DNA of 64,000 nt from Microbacterium sp. PM5 (GCF_003293595.1 NZ_CP022162.1:1555182-1619181); one strand, 5' to 3'. Shown: positions 1 through 8,051, numbered from the stretch's first letter. The notes: generated from the letters alone by a model not told the origin. Translations and numbers: made by a program.

Positions 1-196
1 CGTCGGCGGCCCGCGTCAGGGTGTAGTCGGCCGTCATCGACGAGAAGGAGAAGTCGTCGACCGCTGTCGCCGCTCCGGCCCACGCAGGACTCGCCGCTCC
101 GGCCCACGCAGGACTCGCCGTTCCGGCCGCCACCGCGACCGCGATACCGACGATCGCGAGCGCGACGCCGACGATCCGTGCACGTACGCGCCCCAT
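1..196 (-). CDS. N-terminus of a secreted/membrane protein, DUF2207-like (partial)
   Basis: The gene runs off the left edge, so only about 65 codons are visible. The ATG at 196 opens a signal peptide: a short basic start (MGRVRAR) followed by a hydrophobic Ala/Val/Ile stretch and AxA-type cleavage sites. After the signal the text reads DFSFSSMTADYTLTRAAD, which resembles the start of DUF2207 predicted membrane proteins; this match is from memory of the family and rests on few residues. An in-frame 24-bp tandem repeat duplicates the SPAWAGAA segment at the predicted cleavage region. The gene is divergent from the MarR-type regulator that starts 50 bp away. Confidence 0.6.
   Translation of the reverse strand, partial: MGRVRARIVGVALAIVGIAVAVAAGTASPAWAGAASPAWAGAATAVDDFSFSSMTADYTLTRAAD
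71..118. repeat. 24-bp perfect tandem repeat in a signal-peptide region
   Basis: Two identical 24-bp units (71-94 and 95-118) lie in frame in the partial gene above, followed by a partial third unit with one change. Each unit encodes eight residues, so the signal-peptide end is duplicated without a frameshift. Copy number could vary by slippage. Confidence 0.85.
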
Positions 197-245
197 GGGC
201 TTCAGCCTATGGGCGACGTCCGGGTGGCGCACTACAGTTGACGCC

Positions 246-674
246 ATGACCGACCGCCGCCTCGCCATCTCCGCGTGGGAGAGCCTCTTTCGCGCGCAGC
301 ACGAGATTTTGCGCGAGATCAGCGAAGACTTCGGCGAGGACGAGCTGACACAGGCCGAGTACGACGTGCTGCTCACCGTCGTCCGGGGTGATGACAACAG
401 TGCGCGCCTGCGCGACGTGACCGCCAACATGCTCATCAGCCAGCCGAGCGTCTCGCGACTGGTCGACCGCATGGTCGCCCGCGACCTCATCAGCAAGTGC
501 GTCGATCCGCTCGACGGGCGCGGCGCGGTCGTCCGCGCGACCGAACGGGGGGTGGCCGCCTTCCGGCGCCTCGCGACCGTGCACGGTCGATCGATCGCCG
601 AGCGGATGTCGGTGCTCAGCGACGACGAGCTGGCACAGTTGCAGCGACTGACGACGAAGCTGCGGGGCGCCTGA
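246..674 (+). CDS. MarR family transcriptional regulator
   Basis: This 142-aa protein has the MarR layout: an N-terminal dimerisation helix, then a winged helix (about residues 45-110) with LTQAEYDVLLTVV, a recognition helix in ISQPSVSRLVDRMV and the wing DPLDGRGAVVRATERG. It should be a cytoplasmic DNA-binding regulator; the ligand is unknown. An earlier in-frame ATG at 195 was rejected because a TACAGT -10 hexamer (233-238) ends 7 bp before the ATG at 246, the leaderless geometry seen repeatedly here. The neighbouring divergent DUF2207-like gene is a possible target, by position only. Confidence 0.85.
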   Translation: MTDRRLAISAWESLFRAQHEILREISEDFGEDELTQAEYDVLLTVVRGDDNSARLRDVTANMLISQPSVSRLVDRMVARDLISKCVDPLDGRGAVVRATERGVAAFRRLATVHGRSIAERMSVLSDDELAQLQRLTTKLRGA

Positions 675-678
675 GCCG

Positions 679-975
679 TCAGGACCCGCGCGACGGGTTC
701 GTCGCCTTCCCCTCGAGCCACAGCGTGTCGCTCTCGTCGCTGTGCGCCGTGCCGCTGCCCACGTGGGTCGACGCGATCTTGGGCCCCTTTGTGATCACGT
801 GCACGAGCGCCATCGCGTGCCCGCGCCCGAGCCCGTAGTCCTCGGCGAGCCATGCGACGATCTCACCCGCCTTCGTCCCCGGTCCGAAGCCCTTCGCGCT
901 GGCTTCGTCTACGAGCTCCTGCGGCGTCCGCCCGGTCTTGTCCTCGATGTTGTCGAGATATGCCTGAAACGACAT
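679..975 (-). CDS. DUF4287 family small protein
   Basis: This 98-aa protein starts MSFQAYLDNIEDKTGRTPQE, the usual opening of DUF4287 proteins, and continues with GFGPGTKAGEIVAWLAEDYGLGRGHAMALVHVI. The family is small, soluble and of unknown function. The ATG at 975 follows a purine-rich stretch (GGGAGGGGCAAGG read on the minus strand) that can act as ribosome binding site. It lies just downstream of the DUF2804 gene on the same strand (29 bp gap) and may share its transcript. Confidence 0.8.
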   Translation of the reverse strand: MSFQAYLDNIEDKTGRTPQELVDEASAKGFGPGTKAGEIVAWLAEDYGLGRGHAMALVHVITKGPKIASTHVGSGTAHSDESDTLWLEGKATNPSRGS

Positions 976-1004
976 CCTTGCCCCTCCCTCTGGCCTCTCC
1001 CCGG

Positions 1005-2036
1005 CTACCACCGGTTGCGGACATCCTCTGCGAAACCTTCGATGCCGTCGAACGCGATCACGCCGCCGTCCCCGGCGAACGTCCCCGACCAGGTGCCGAA
1101 GCACTGATCCGTTCGCGAGGAGACCACGCCGAGGTTCGTCGCCGACTTCTTGTCGTAGAACGGGGTGAACACGGCATCCAGGCCTCCCCCGCGCACCCGC
1201 CACGGACGCAACGGCGCCGCGCGCTCGTACTCCCAGACCACCGACGCAGAGATCTTGTGCAGAACGCCGTCGAGCAGGACGGCGTTCTCCGTCGAGCCCG
1301 TCCCGTCGGTCCACCGTCCCCCGACCTGGATGCCGAGGCTGCGCCCGTCTGCGAGGGTGCCCGATCCCGCACCCCAGTTCCACGACACGTCGTAGGGCCA
1401 GCGCCCCCGCCCGTGGTCGAGCACCGCCCACGATCCCTGCCCGACGTCGTAGTCGATGCCGTCGAGCGTCAGCACCCCGGATGCCGGGAGCGCGACATCC
1501 TTCACGGTGTACTGGAAGCGCCGAGACGACCATGGCACCACGACCGCCAGCAGCTCGTGTCCGGGCGGGCGGCGCACCGTGATGTCGAAAGACGCGTCCG
1601 CGATCTCCGCGTGCAGGCGCCAGAGCGTTCCCCGCTCGGCGGGAGTGATCGTCGCGGCGAGATCCGCGTGTCGCGCGATGGCGATGCCCGTGCCGAGCGA
1701 CGCGGGAAGGGACACCTCGCGCGACGGCAGCACCGTCACACTGCGACCCCACGACCGGGTCGTGGCGCGATCATGGATCCACACTTCGTGCACGGCCGCA
1801 TAGTCCAGCGACGACACCGTGAGCGAGACGATGTGCGTGGGAGTCATGACGTTCCAGTACTCCCAGCGCTTGTTGCGTCCCCACGAGCGGACGAAACGTC
1901 CGCGCCCGATGCCACGGGTGTCGATGAGCGGCGCGCGGGCGAAGCCGATCGCCGCCGGGTTGAGTCGACCATCGGGACCGGTGAGGGCGACGGGTTCGGT
2001 GATCTCGCGCTCGCGCGCGACGGGGGGTGCGGTCAT
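1005..2036 (-). CDS. DUF2804 domain protein
   Basis: A 343-aa protein with the features of DUF2804: EITEPVALTGPDGRLNPAAIGFARAPL near the start, KRWEYWNVMTPTHIVSLTVSSLDYA, and a C-terminal GTWSGTFAGDGGVIAFDGIEGFAEDVRNRW. The fold resembles lipocalin/carotenoid-hydratase-like beta barrels in the wider family, but no activity is established. I chose the ATG at 2036 because AAGGA sits 5 bp upstream; the frame is open further upstream to 2129. No signal peptide is seen. Confidence 0.8.
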   Translation of the reverse strand: MTAPPVAREREITEPVALTGPDGRLNPAAIGFARAPLIDTRGIGRGRFVRSWGRNKRWEYWNVMTPTHIVSLTVSSLDYAAVHEVWIHDRATTRSWGRSVTVLPSREVSLPASLGTGIAIARHADLAATITPAERGTLWRLHAEIADASFDITVRRPPGHELLAVVVPWSSRRFQYTVKDVALPASGVLTLDGIDYDVGQGSWAVLDHGRGRWPYDVSWNWGAGSGTLADGRSLGIQVGGRWTDGTGSTENAVLLDGVLHKISASVVWEYERAAPLRPWRVRGGGLDAVFTPFYDKKSATNLGVVSSRTDQCFGTWSGTFAGDGGVIAFDGIEGFAEDVRNRW

Positions 2037-2153
2037 CGGCATCCTTGCTGACGTTCCGAGTGCTGGTACTTCCGGCGGGTGCTTCGACACTAGCGTGCGC
2101 ACGCGAACCGCCCCGGTCCTCGCGGACACGGGGCGGCTGCGCGCGGTGCGGGA

Positions 2154-2609
2154 CTACTGCTCGACCGGCTGCGGCTCCTGCGCGGATTCGTGCGCCTGGA
2201 TCGTCGGCGCCGCGCCATCGGCGACGACCTGGACCTTGCGCGGCTTCGCCTTCTCGCTCACGGGGATCGTGACCGTCAGCACGCCGTTGCTGTAGGTGGC
2301 GGCGATGCCATCGGTGTCGATTCCCTGACCGAGGTTCAGCTGGCGGAGGAAGCTCGCGGTCTCACGCTCGCGCGTGATCCACTTCACGCCGTCGCCCTCG
2401 CTGAGGGTGCGCTCGGCACGAATGGTCAGCAGCTGGCCGTCCACATCGATGTCGACCGAGCCCGGGTCGATTCCCGGAAGGTCGGCGCTGAGCACGTAGT
2501 GGTCGCCGTCGCGGTAAAGGTCCATCGGCATCCGGCGGGGTCCGCGGCGCGTGTCGAAGAGGCCCGACGCGATGCGGTCGAGGTCACGGAACGGGTCATA
2601 CGTGGCCAT
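2154..2609 (-). CDS. Small heat shock protein, Hsp20/alpha-crystallin family
   Basis: An ATP-independent holdase chaperone of 151 aa. It opens ATYDPFRDLDRIASGLFD, has the alpha-crystallin domain at about residues 35-125 (DLYRDGDHYVLSADLPGIDPGSVDIDVDGQLL) and the conserved GVLTVTIPV. The C-terminal tail is acidic and Gln-rich with no clear IXI motif. The ATG at 2609 is preceded by AAGGAG; a Met 8 codons upstream is less likely. Regulation is visible: the upstream region holds a CIRCE (HrcA site) over the promoter and a HAIR-like (HspR) site at the transcription start. Confidence 0.93.
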   Translation of the reverse strand: MATYDPFRDLDRIASGLFDTRRGPRRMPMDLYRDGDHYVLSADLPGIDPGSVDIDVDGQLLTIRAERTLSEGDGVKWITRERETASFLRQLNLGQGIDTDGIAATYSNGVLTVTIPVSEKAKPRKVQVVADGAAPTIQAHESAQEPQPVEQ

Positions 2610-2650
2610 TGTTCTCTCCTTGTCGTGTGTCACTGTGATGGTCTGTCAAA

Positions 2651-2671
2651 GTTGAGCCTCATTGACTCAAC
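2651..2671 (-). promoter_or_regulatory. HAIR-like HspR operator upstream of hsp20
   Basis: The plus strand reads GTTGAGC-N7-ACTCAAC. The HAIR consensus for HspR is CTTGAGT-N7-ACTCAAG, so the length, spacing and TTGAG/CTCAA cores match. It starts where transcription from the promoter at 2679-2708 should begin, so bound HspR would block initiation. Confidence 0.75.
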
Positions 2672-2678
2672 TGCCATC

Positions 2679-2708
2679 AGATTAGCACTCGACCCATGAG
2701 AGTGCCAA
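2679..2708 (-). promoter_or_regulatory. hsp20 promoter (-35/-10)
   Basis: On the minus strand TTGGCA (2708-2703) is followed after 18 bp by TAATCT (2684-2679), a good vegetative-type promoter. The CIRCE overlaps it and the HAIR lies just downstream. Confidence 0.65.
2682..2708. promoter_or_regulatory. CIRCE element (HrcA operator)
   Basis: TTAGCACTC-N9-GAGTGCCAA matches the CIRCE consensus TTAGCACTC-N9-GAGTGCTAA with one mismatch. It spans the core of the hsp20 promoter, so HrcA should repress it. Confidence 0.9.
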
Positions 2709-2748
2709 TGGTTCACGCATGGCGAACACGAGCGGTTGCGGGCGCGGT

Positions 2749-4254
2749 TCAGCACTCCACGACGTTGACGGCGAGTCCGCCCTCGCTGGTCTCCTTGTAC
2801 TTGGTCGACATGTCGATGCCGGTCTGACGCATCGTCTCGACCACGGCATCCAGCGGTACGTAGTGCGTGCCGTCGCCACGCAGCGCGAGGCGCGCGGCGG
2901 TGACCGCGGTGGATGCCGCGATCGCGTTGCGCTCGATGCAGGGGATCTGCACGAGTCCGCCCACGGGGTCGCACGTCAGACCCAGATGGTGCTCCATCGC
3001 GATCTCGGCGGCGTTCTCGATCTGGCGGTTCGTGCCGCCCATCACCGCGGTCAAGCCGCCGGCAGCCATCGCGCACGCCGAGCCGACCTCGGCTTGACAC
3101 CCGCCCTCGGCTCCCGAGATCGAGGCGTTGGCCTTGAAGAGCGAACCGAGAGCCGTGGCCGTCAAGAGGAATCGACGGATGCCGCGACGACGGTTCGCCT
3201 CGGCGAGCTCCTGCGCGGTGGCGACGACGCCCTCGGCTCGGTGGGCCGCATCGCCGGATTCGCCGCCCTCCGGACCGTGCAGCCCGAGAAGCGCCGAGCC
3301 GACGAGTTCGCCGTAGGGCGTCACCGCATTCTCGGCGCCGATCCCGGCATCCGCGAGGAAGCGCCACCAGTACATCGCGACGGCGGGCAGGATGCCGGCG
3401 GCACCGTTCGTCGGCGCCGTCACGACCCGTCCACCGGCGGCGTTCTCCTCGTTGACGGCCAGCGCGAACGCGCCGAGCCACTCACCGGGAAGCTCGCGCC
3501 CCGTCGCCTCGACGCTCTCCAGCTGCGCGCGGATCGCGCCCGCACGCCGCTTCACCTTCAGCACTCCCGGCAGCACCCCGTCGGCGTGCAGGCCCGCATC
3601 GACGCACGCCGCCATGGCGTCCCAGATCGCGTCGAGGCCGGCCGCGACGTCTGCTTCCGGTCGCAGCGCCTCCTCGTTGCGCCGGGCGACCTCCGCGATC
3701 GTGAGCCCGTAGGTATCGCAGACGTCCAGCAGCTGCGCCGCCGTCGCGTACGGCAGCGGGAAGGATGCCGCGGCCACCGCATCCGACGCGCCCTCGCGCC
3801 GGATGAACCCTCCACCGATCGAGTAGTAGGTGTCTTCGCGCAGCGCGATTCCGTCGGCATCACGCGCGACGAGGGTCATCGCGTTGGGGTGTCCGGGAAG
3901 ACGCGTCCGCGGTGCGAGCGAGATGTCTGAGCGCGAGAAAGGGATCGGGATGCGACCGTCCAGGAGGAGGTGCGCTCCGTCGACCCAATCGGTCCAGGCA
4001 CCCCGCACGCGCGCCGGATCGACGGTCTCGGCCGCGAACCCCTGCAGGCCCGCGACGACCGCGTCGGGCGTGCCGTGTCCGATGCCGGTGGCGCCGAGCG
4101 AACCGTAAAGGGCGCACTCCACCCGGAAGAGCCCCGGCAGATCCCCGACGCGGCGCGCGAAATCTCGGGCCGCGCGCAGCGGGCCCACCGTATGGGAGCT
4201 CGATGGTCCTACCCCGATGGAGAACAGGTCGAACGCCGAGACGTACGCACTCAC
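2749..4254 (-). CDS. sdaA: L-serine ammonia-lyase, iron-sulfur dependent, single chain
   Basis: Converts L-serine to pyruvate and ammonia using a 4Fe-4S cluster. The 501-aa chain fuses the beta part (SAYVSAFDLFSIGVGPSSSHTVGP at the N-terminus) and the alpha part (VTAPTNGAAGILPA, SISGAEGGCQAEVGSACAMAAGG, LTCDPVGGLVQIPCIERNAI). Cysteines expected to bind the cluster are present in the GCQ, SAC and LTC motifs. Between AMYWWRFLADAG and IRRFLLTATALGSLFKANAS there is an insertion of roughly 50 residues rich in Gly, Glu and Ala that I do not expect in this family. The GTG start at 4254 is supported by TAGGCT ending 7 bp upstream. Confidence 0.92.
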   Translation of the reverse strand: MSAYVSAFDLFSIGVGPSSSHTVGPLRAARDFARRVGDLPGLFRVECALYGSLGATGIGHGTPDAVVAGLQGFAAETVDPARVRGAWTDWVDGAHLLLDGRIPIPFSRSDISLAPRTRLPGHPNAMTLVARDADGIALREDTYYSIGGGFIRREGASDAVAAASFPLPYATAAQLLDVCDTYGLTIAEVARRNEEALRPEADVAAGLDAIWDAMAACVDAGLHADGVLPGVLKVKRRAGAIRAQLESVEATGRELPGEWLGAFALAVNEENAAGGRVVTAPTNGAAGILPAVAMYWWRFLADAGIGAENAVTPYGELVGSALLGLHGPEGGESGDAAHRAEGVVATAQELAEANRRRGIRRFLLTATALGSLFKANASISGAEGGCQAEVGSACAMAAGGLTAVMGGTNRQIENAAEIAMEHHLGLTCDPVGGLVQIPCIERNAIAASTAVTAARLALRGDGTHYVPLDAVVETMRQTGIDMSTKYKETSEGGLAVNVVEC

Positions 4255-4320
4255 GTGTGTGAGCCTACGCCGCCCGCCGCGCCGGGCCCTGCCCGATACG
4301 CTGAGACCGGAGGGGGAACC

Positions 4321-6210
4321 ATGACCGCACTGACCACGTCCGACGCCGATCGCGTCGCGGCGCTCGAGGCCTGCGAGGCGGCAGGGCGCCTCGACGACGC
4401 GTTCCTCACCCGGTTCGATGAGCAGTTCCCGCGGTTGCACGGCCTCTTCACCCGCCTCTACGGCGAGCGCACCGACGGCCGCGAGCAGCTGGCGGCCACG
4501 GTGGCGGCGGCATCCGCCTCGTGGAATGCGCGCCCTCTCGACCTGAAGGTGCACGACGCGCAACGCGCCGCCGACCCCGAGTGGTTCCAGTCCGAGCGCA
4601 TGCTGGGCGGCGTCTGCTACGTCGACCGCTTCGCCGGCAACCTCGCCGGCGTGCGCGAGCTGATCCCCTCGTTCCGCGAACTCGGGCTGACCTACCTGCA
4701 CCTCATGCCGCTGTTCGACGCCCCCGCCGGCGACAACGACGGCGGCTATGCCGTCTCGAGCTACCGGCGCGTCAACCCGAGCCTGGGCACGATGGCGCAA
4801 CTGGCCGAGCTGGCGGCAGAGCTGCGGTTGGCGGGCATCTCGCTCGTACTCGACTTCATCTTCAACCACACCAGCAACGAGCACGAGTGGGCTCAGAAGG
4901 CCGTGGCGGGCGACCCCGACTACGCCGACTTCTATCTGATCTTCCCCGACCGACAGATGCCCGACGCCTACGAGCGCACGACGCGCGAGATCTTTCCCGA
5001 CGACCACCGTGGATCGTTCGTGCAGCTCGAGGACGGCCGCTGGATCTGGTCGACCTTCTACCACTATCAGTGGGACCTCAACTACGCGAACCCCGCCGTC
5101 TTCCGCGCGATGGCGGGCGAGATGCTGTTCCTGGCGAACCAGGGCGTCGAGGTGCTCCGGATGGATGCCGTGGCCTTCATCTGGAAGCGCCTGGGAACGT
5201 CCTGCGAGTCGCTGCCCGAAGCCCACCTGCTGCTGCAGGCGTTCAACGCGGTGCTCGCAATGGCCGCGCCCGGCATGATCTTCAAGTCCGAGGCGATCGT
5301 CCACCCCGACGAGGTCGTCAGCTACATCTCACCCGAAGAATGCGAGCTGTCATACAACCCGCTGCAGATGGCGCTGACGTGGGAGGCGCTCGCCACGCGC
5401 GACGGCCGGCTCCTGCAACAGGCGCTGGATCGACGCCACGCGCTGCCGGCCGGCACGGCATGGGTGAACTACGTCCGCAGCCACGACGATATCGGGTGGA
5501 CGTTCGCCGACGAAGACGCGGCCGAGCTCGGCATCGACGGCTACACCCACCGACAGTTCCTCAACCGCTTCTACACGGGCCGCCACGAGGGAACGTTCGC
5601 GCGCGGCGTCGCCTTCCAGGAGAACCCCGTCACCGGCGATGCCCGCGTCACCGGAACGACGGCGTCTCTGGCCGGGATCGAAGCGGGAGATCCCGGCGGG
5701 GAGGATCGCGTGATCCTCGCGCACGCCCTGGCCCTGTCGACCGGCGGCATCCCCCTGCTGTACCTCGGGGACGATGTCGCACAGCTCAACGACTACTCCT
5801 ACGCCGACGATCCGGTTCGCCGTGGCGACACCCGCTGGGTGCACCGCGGCCATCGTCCGCGCGATGCCTACGCGCAGCGCGACGACGACACCACGCCGGC
5901 CGGGCGGGTGTTCCGCCGACTCACCAAGCTGATCTCGGTGCGCCAGCAGTCTCCGGAGCTCGCGGGCAACGCGCTCATCCCTTTCCATACCCCGCACCCC
6001 GCCGTCATCGGCTACCAGCGCCCCGGTGAGACCAGCACGCTGCTGGTGCTGGCGAACGTCGGCGACGCCGAGGTCACGATCGATCCGCTCACGCTGTCGG
6101 GCTTCGAGCGCACCGCCTTCGACCCCGTACACGACGCGAGCGTCGACCTCGACGAGGGTCTTGCACTGCGCCCGCACGGGTTCGTGTGGCTGCGCGTCAC
6201 GCCCGTCTGA
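4321..6210 (+). CDS. Amylosucrase, GH13 family
   Basis: Predicted to transfer glucose from sucrose onto an alpha-1,4-glucan, releasing fructose. The 629-aa length and the whole text match amylosucrases: LTYLHLMPLFDAPAGDNDGG, VLRMDAVAFIWKRLGTSCES with the nucleophile at D282, FKSEAIVHPDEVVSYI with the acid/base at E324, and NYVRSHDDIGWTFADEDA with H388/D389. These correspond to D286, E328 and H392/D393 of the Neisseria polysaccharea enzyme. There is no signal peptide, so it should be cytoplasmic. The ATG follows GGAGGGGGAACC. No sucrose transporter or glycogen gene adjoins it. A trehalose synthase or sucrose hydrolase role is less likely given the TSCES motif. Confidence 0.92.
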   Translation: MTALTTSDADRVAALEACEAAGRLDDAFLTRFDEQFPRLHGLFTRLYGERTDGREQLAATVAAASASWNARPLDLKVHDAQRAADPEWFQSERMLGGVCYVDRFAGNLAGVRELIPSFRELGLTYLHLMPLFDAPAGDNDGGYAVSSYRRVNPSLGTMAQLAELAAELRLAGISLVLDFIFNHTSNEHEWAQKAVAGDPDYADFYLIFPDRQMPDAYERTTREIFPDDHRGSFVQLEDGRWIWSTFYHYQWDLNYANPAVFRAMAGEMLFLANQGVEVLRMDAVAFIWKRLGTSCESLPEAHLLLQAFNAVLAMAAPGMIFKSEAIVHPDEVVSYISPEECELSYNPLQMALTWEALATRDGRLLQQALDRRHALPAGTAWVNYVRSHDDIGWTFADEDAAELGIDGYTHRQFLNRFYTGRHEGTFARGVAFQENPVTGDARVTGTTASLAGIEAGDPGGEDRVILAHALALSTGGIPLLYLGDDVAQLNDYSYADDPVRRGDTRWVHRGHRPRDAYAQRDDDTTPAGRVFRRLTKLISVRQQSPELAGNALIPFHTPHPAVIGYQRPGETSTLLVLANVGDAEVTIDPLTLSGFERTAFDPVHDASVDLDEGLALRPHGFVWLRVTPV

Positions 6211-6226
6211 CGGGCGCGCTCGTCCC

Positions 6227-6751
6227 TCAGGCGCCCAGCAGGCCGCCCCGCGGGCGGAACACGCCGGCACGGGCGAGCGCGAGGTAGAGCAGGCAGCCGA
6301 GGCACACGCCGAAGGCGGCGTTGAGGAACGCGGCGATGAATGCGAGGGCCGCGGCGATCGGCAGGGCCCACGCGACGCCCGCGACGTGCAGCACGAGGCC
6401 GACCGTCACGACGACGAATCCGATGACCTGCGCGAAGCGCGGGGGACGCGGGTCTTCGAGGTCGACCGGCGGCTGCAGGCGCGGACGGACGGCGACCCGG
6501 TACAGCGCACCCCAGGGCGCCGTCCGCGGAGCGGCGAAACCCCACACGAAGAGGAGGTCGACGACGAGCAGCAGCAGGAACGCCGGATCGGCGAGCCTCT
6601 CGGCGAAAGTCGCGGCCTCGCGCACAGACGTTCCCAGCAGGGCGAGGAACGTGCCGGCCAGCAGGAGCACGGCGGTGATGGATGCCGCGAAGCGCGGACC
6701 CCGGGGGTCGATGCCGGCGGGGCGGACGGAGGCGGGAGCGGAAGTGGCCAC
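6227..6751 (-). CDS. DUF4395 family membrane protein
   Basis: A 174-aa integral membrane protein with four hydrophobic segments (about residues 22-42, 58-72, 108-128 and 132-160). The FAASITAVLLLAGTFLAL and FLNAAFGVCLGCLLYLALA blocks fit DUF4395, including the CLGC cysteine pair. DUF4395 proteins often neighbour thiosulfate or thioredoxin-like genes; here none is adjacent. The GTG start at 6751 has TAACGT ending 6 bp upstream, indicating a leaderless mRNA. It converges with the amylosucrase gene with a 16-bp gap. Confidence 0.75.
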   Translation of the reverse strand: MATSAPASVRPAGIDPRGPRFAASITAVLLLAGTFLALLGTSVREAATFAERLADPAFLLLLVVDLLFVWGFAAPRTAPWGALYRVAVRPRLQPPVDLEDPRPPRFAQVIGFVVVTVGLVLHVAGVAWALPIAAALAFIAAFLNAAFGVCLGCLLYLALARAGVFRPRGGLLGA

Positions 6752-6836
6752 GCAGATACGTTAGGTCGCCGCGCAGGCGTCGGGGCCGGGATCGTCACAC
6801 TTCTTCACGCACGCGCGATCGCCGATGCCGCCGGAG

Positions 6837-6876
6837 AACGAGAAAGGCCCGCGGCATGCCGCGGGCCTTTCTCGTT
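6837..6876. terminator. 40-bp perfect palindrome, terminator of tRNA-Arg
   Basis: A 20+20 bp perfect palindrome whose arms contain AGAAAGGCCCGCGGC, so the transcript ends in a very GC-rich hairpin running into TTTCTCG. It is 17 bp past the 3' end of the tRNA-Arg gene. The symmetry would stop transcription from both sides. Confidence 0.85.
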
Positions 6877-6893
6877 ACTGTCTCAACACAGTG

Positions 6894-6966
6894 TGCGCCC
6901 GAAGGGACTCGAACCCCTAACCTTCTGATCCGTAGTCAGATGCTCTATCCATTGAGCTACGGGCGC
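6894..6966 (-). tRNA. tRNA-Arg (anticodon ACG)
   Basis: A 73-nt cloverleaf. The acceptor GCGCCCG pairs with CGGGCGC, the anticodon arm is TCTGA-CTACGGA-TCAGA with anticodon ACG, and the T-arm has GGTTCGAGTCC. CCA is not encoded. A strong hairpin follows. Confidence 0.97.
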
Positions 6967-7006
6967 AGTTTCCGGCACCTCTTGGAGGGCCGAGGACCAG
7001 CTTAGC

Positions 7007-7609
7007 CTACGCGCCGGGATGTGACGAATCGGGGTCCTGCTGCTTCTGCTGAGCCGCGACGCTGCGCCGATGGGCGCGAAGTTTCGGAAGGTCCACGAGC
7101 CGCAGTGCCTGCATCCGCGCCGTGCGCATATGCTCGTAGTCCGGGTCGAGATCGGGGCGCGCGGCCTCGATCCGCAGCGTCCGATCGATGTTGCCGGCCA
7201 CCTCTGCCCACGCGGCATCCCGCGCGTCCAGGACGAGCTTGCGCAGCTCTTCGGTGTCGTCGGCGCGACGCCGCAGCTCATGGGCGACGTGCAGCGACTG
7301 CTTCTGGCGGCGGCGCAGGTTGCGCACATCGCGACTGCGATAGTCGTGCGTGCCGTCCGAGTCGGTGTGGCGGCCGCGGGCAGCGCGACGCTGCCGTTCG
7401 GTGCGCGCCGCATCGTCCTCCGCTTCCGCGGCGAGGGTCTCCAGGGCTTCCTTGGCCTCGGGGAGATACCGATCGAGGTCGAAGTCCTCTCCCTCGGCGA
7501 GGATGTGGACGAGGATCGTGTTCTTCAGGCTCAGCCGCGTCGCCGCGGACGCGATGTACAGCCCCTCCGCGACCACGTCACGGGTGCGTACGCGCTTCTC
7601 GTTGACCAC
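7007..7609 (-). CDS. Conserved hypothetical charged protein
   Basis: A 200-aa soluble protein with no domain I can name. The first third (TRDVVAEGLYIASAATRLSLKNTILVHILAEGEDFD) looks globular. The middle and C-terminal parts are Arg/Glu/Asp-rich helices (YRSRDVRNLRRRQKQSLHVAHELRRRADD), likely a coiled coil. Similar actinobacterial proteins are often mis-named asparagine synthase in databases; nothing here supports that activity. The GTG start at 7609 has a GGGGAGGGG ribosome binding site about 6 bp upstream. Confidence 0.7.
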   Translation of the reverse strand: MVNEKRVRTRDVVAEGLYIASAATRLSLKNTILVHILAEGEDFDLDRYLPEAKEALETLAAEAEDDAARTERQRRAARGRHTDSDGTHDYRSRDVRNLRRRQKQSLHVAHELRRRADDTEELRKLVLDARDAAWAEVAGNIDRTLRIEAARPDLDPDYEHMRTARMQALRLVDLPKLRAHRRSVAAQQKQQDPDSSHPGA

Positions 7610-7670
7610 GGCATCCCCTCCCCTCGATCCTAGGGAAGACCGACGCCGGGACGGAATGCGCGACGGGCGC

Positions 7671-8051
7671 TCAGGCCGGCGACGTGTACCGATCGGAGCT
7701 GAAGCCGATGATGAAGAACCCGATGGGGGCGAACAGCAGCAGCAGCACGATCGAGAAGAAGGCGCCGTGCCCGAACCCGCGGCCGATGCGGATCGCCACG
7801 ATGATGAAGAAGATGACGTTGACGATCGGAACGATCGCCAACAACCCCCACCACGCCGAGAATCCTGCGATCTTCACCTGGATGAACCAGTTCACGATGG
7901 GGATGAGGGCGAGGATGCCGGGGTATCCGGCCTTGCTGAACACCTTCCACATCGCCACGGCGAGCAGCACGTAATAGACGACGAACAGGACGAGACCGGT
8001 GCCGCCGCCGAAAGCCGCCTGCCACTGGTCCAGAGTGCCGGTGTTGTTCAC
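7671..8051 (-). CDS. Small membrane protein, DUF5684-like
   Basis: A 126-aa membrane protein with three or four hydrophobic segments. It contains KVFSKAGYPGILALIPIVNWFIQVKIAG, the typical core of DUF5684-type proteins (a Gly-Tyr-Pro turn and an Ile-Pro-x-x-Asn helix). Function is unknown. The GTG start at 8051 lies 6 bp after a TAGGAT -10 hexamer, so the mRNA is probably leaderless. It sits 61 bp from the gene on its right-hand transcription side and is divergent from the small acidic/basic protein gene at 8208. Confidence 0.7.
   Translation of the reverse strand: MNNTGTLDQWQAAFGGGTGLVLFVVYYVLLAVAMWKVFSKAGYPGILALIPIVNWFIQVKIAGFSAWWGLLAIVPIVNVIFFIIVAIRIGRGFGHGAFFSIVLLLLFAPIGFFIIGFSSDRYTSPA

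Noticed and set aside
2749..5304. An 851-codon minus frame covering the serine dehydratase and extending over the amylosucrase gene.
   Set aside because: The upstream part is an antisense shadow (His/Gly/Val-rich) of the amylosucrase gene; the true start is the GTG at 4254.
7007..7609. Naming this protein asparagine synthase, as similar proteins are sometimes labelled.
   Set aside because: No glutaminase or synthetase motifs; the protein is only 200 aa and mostly charged helices.
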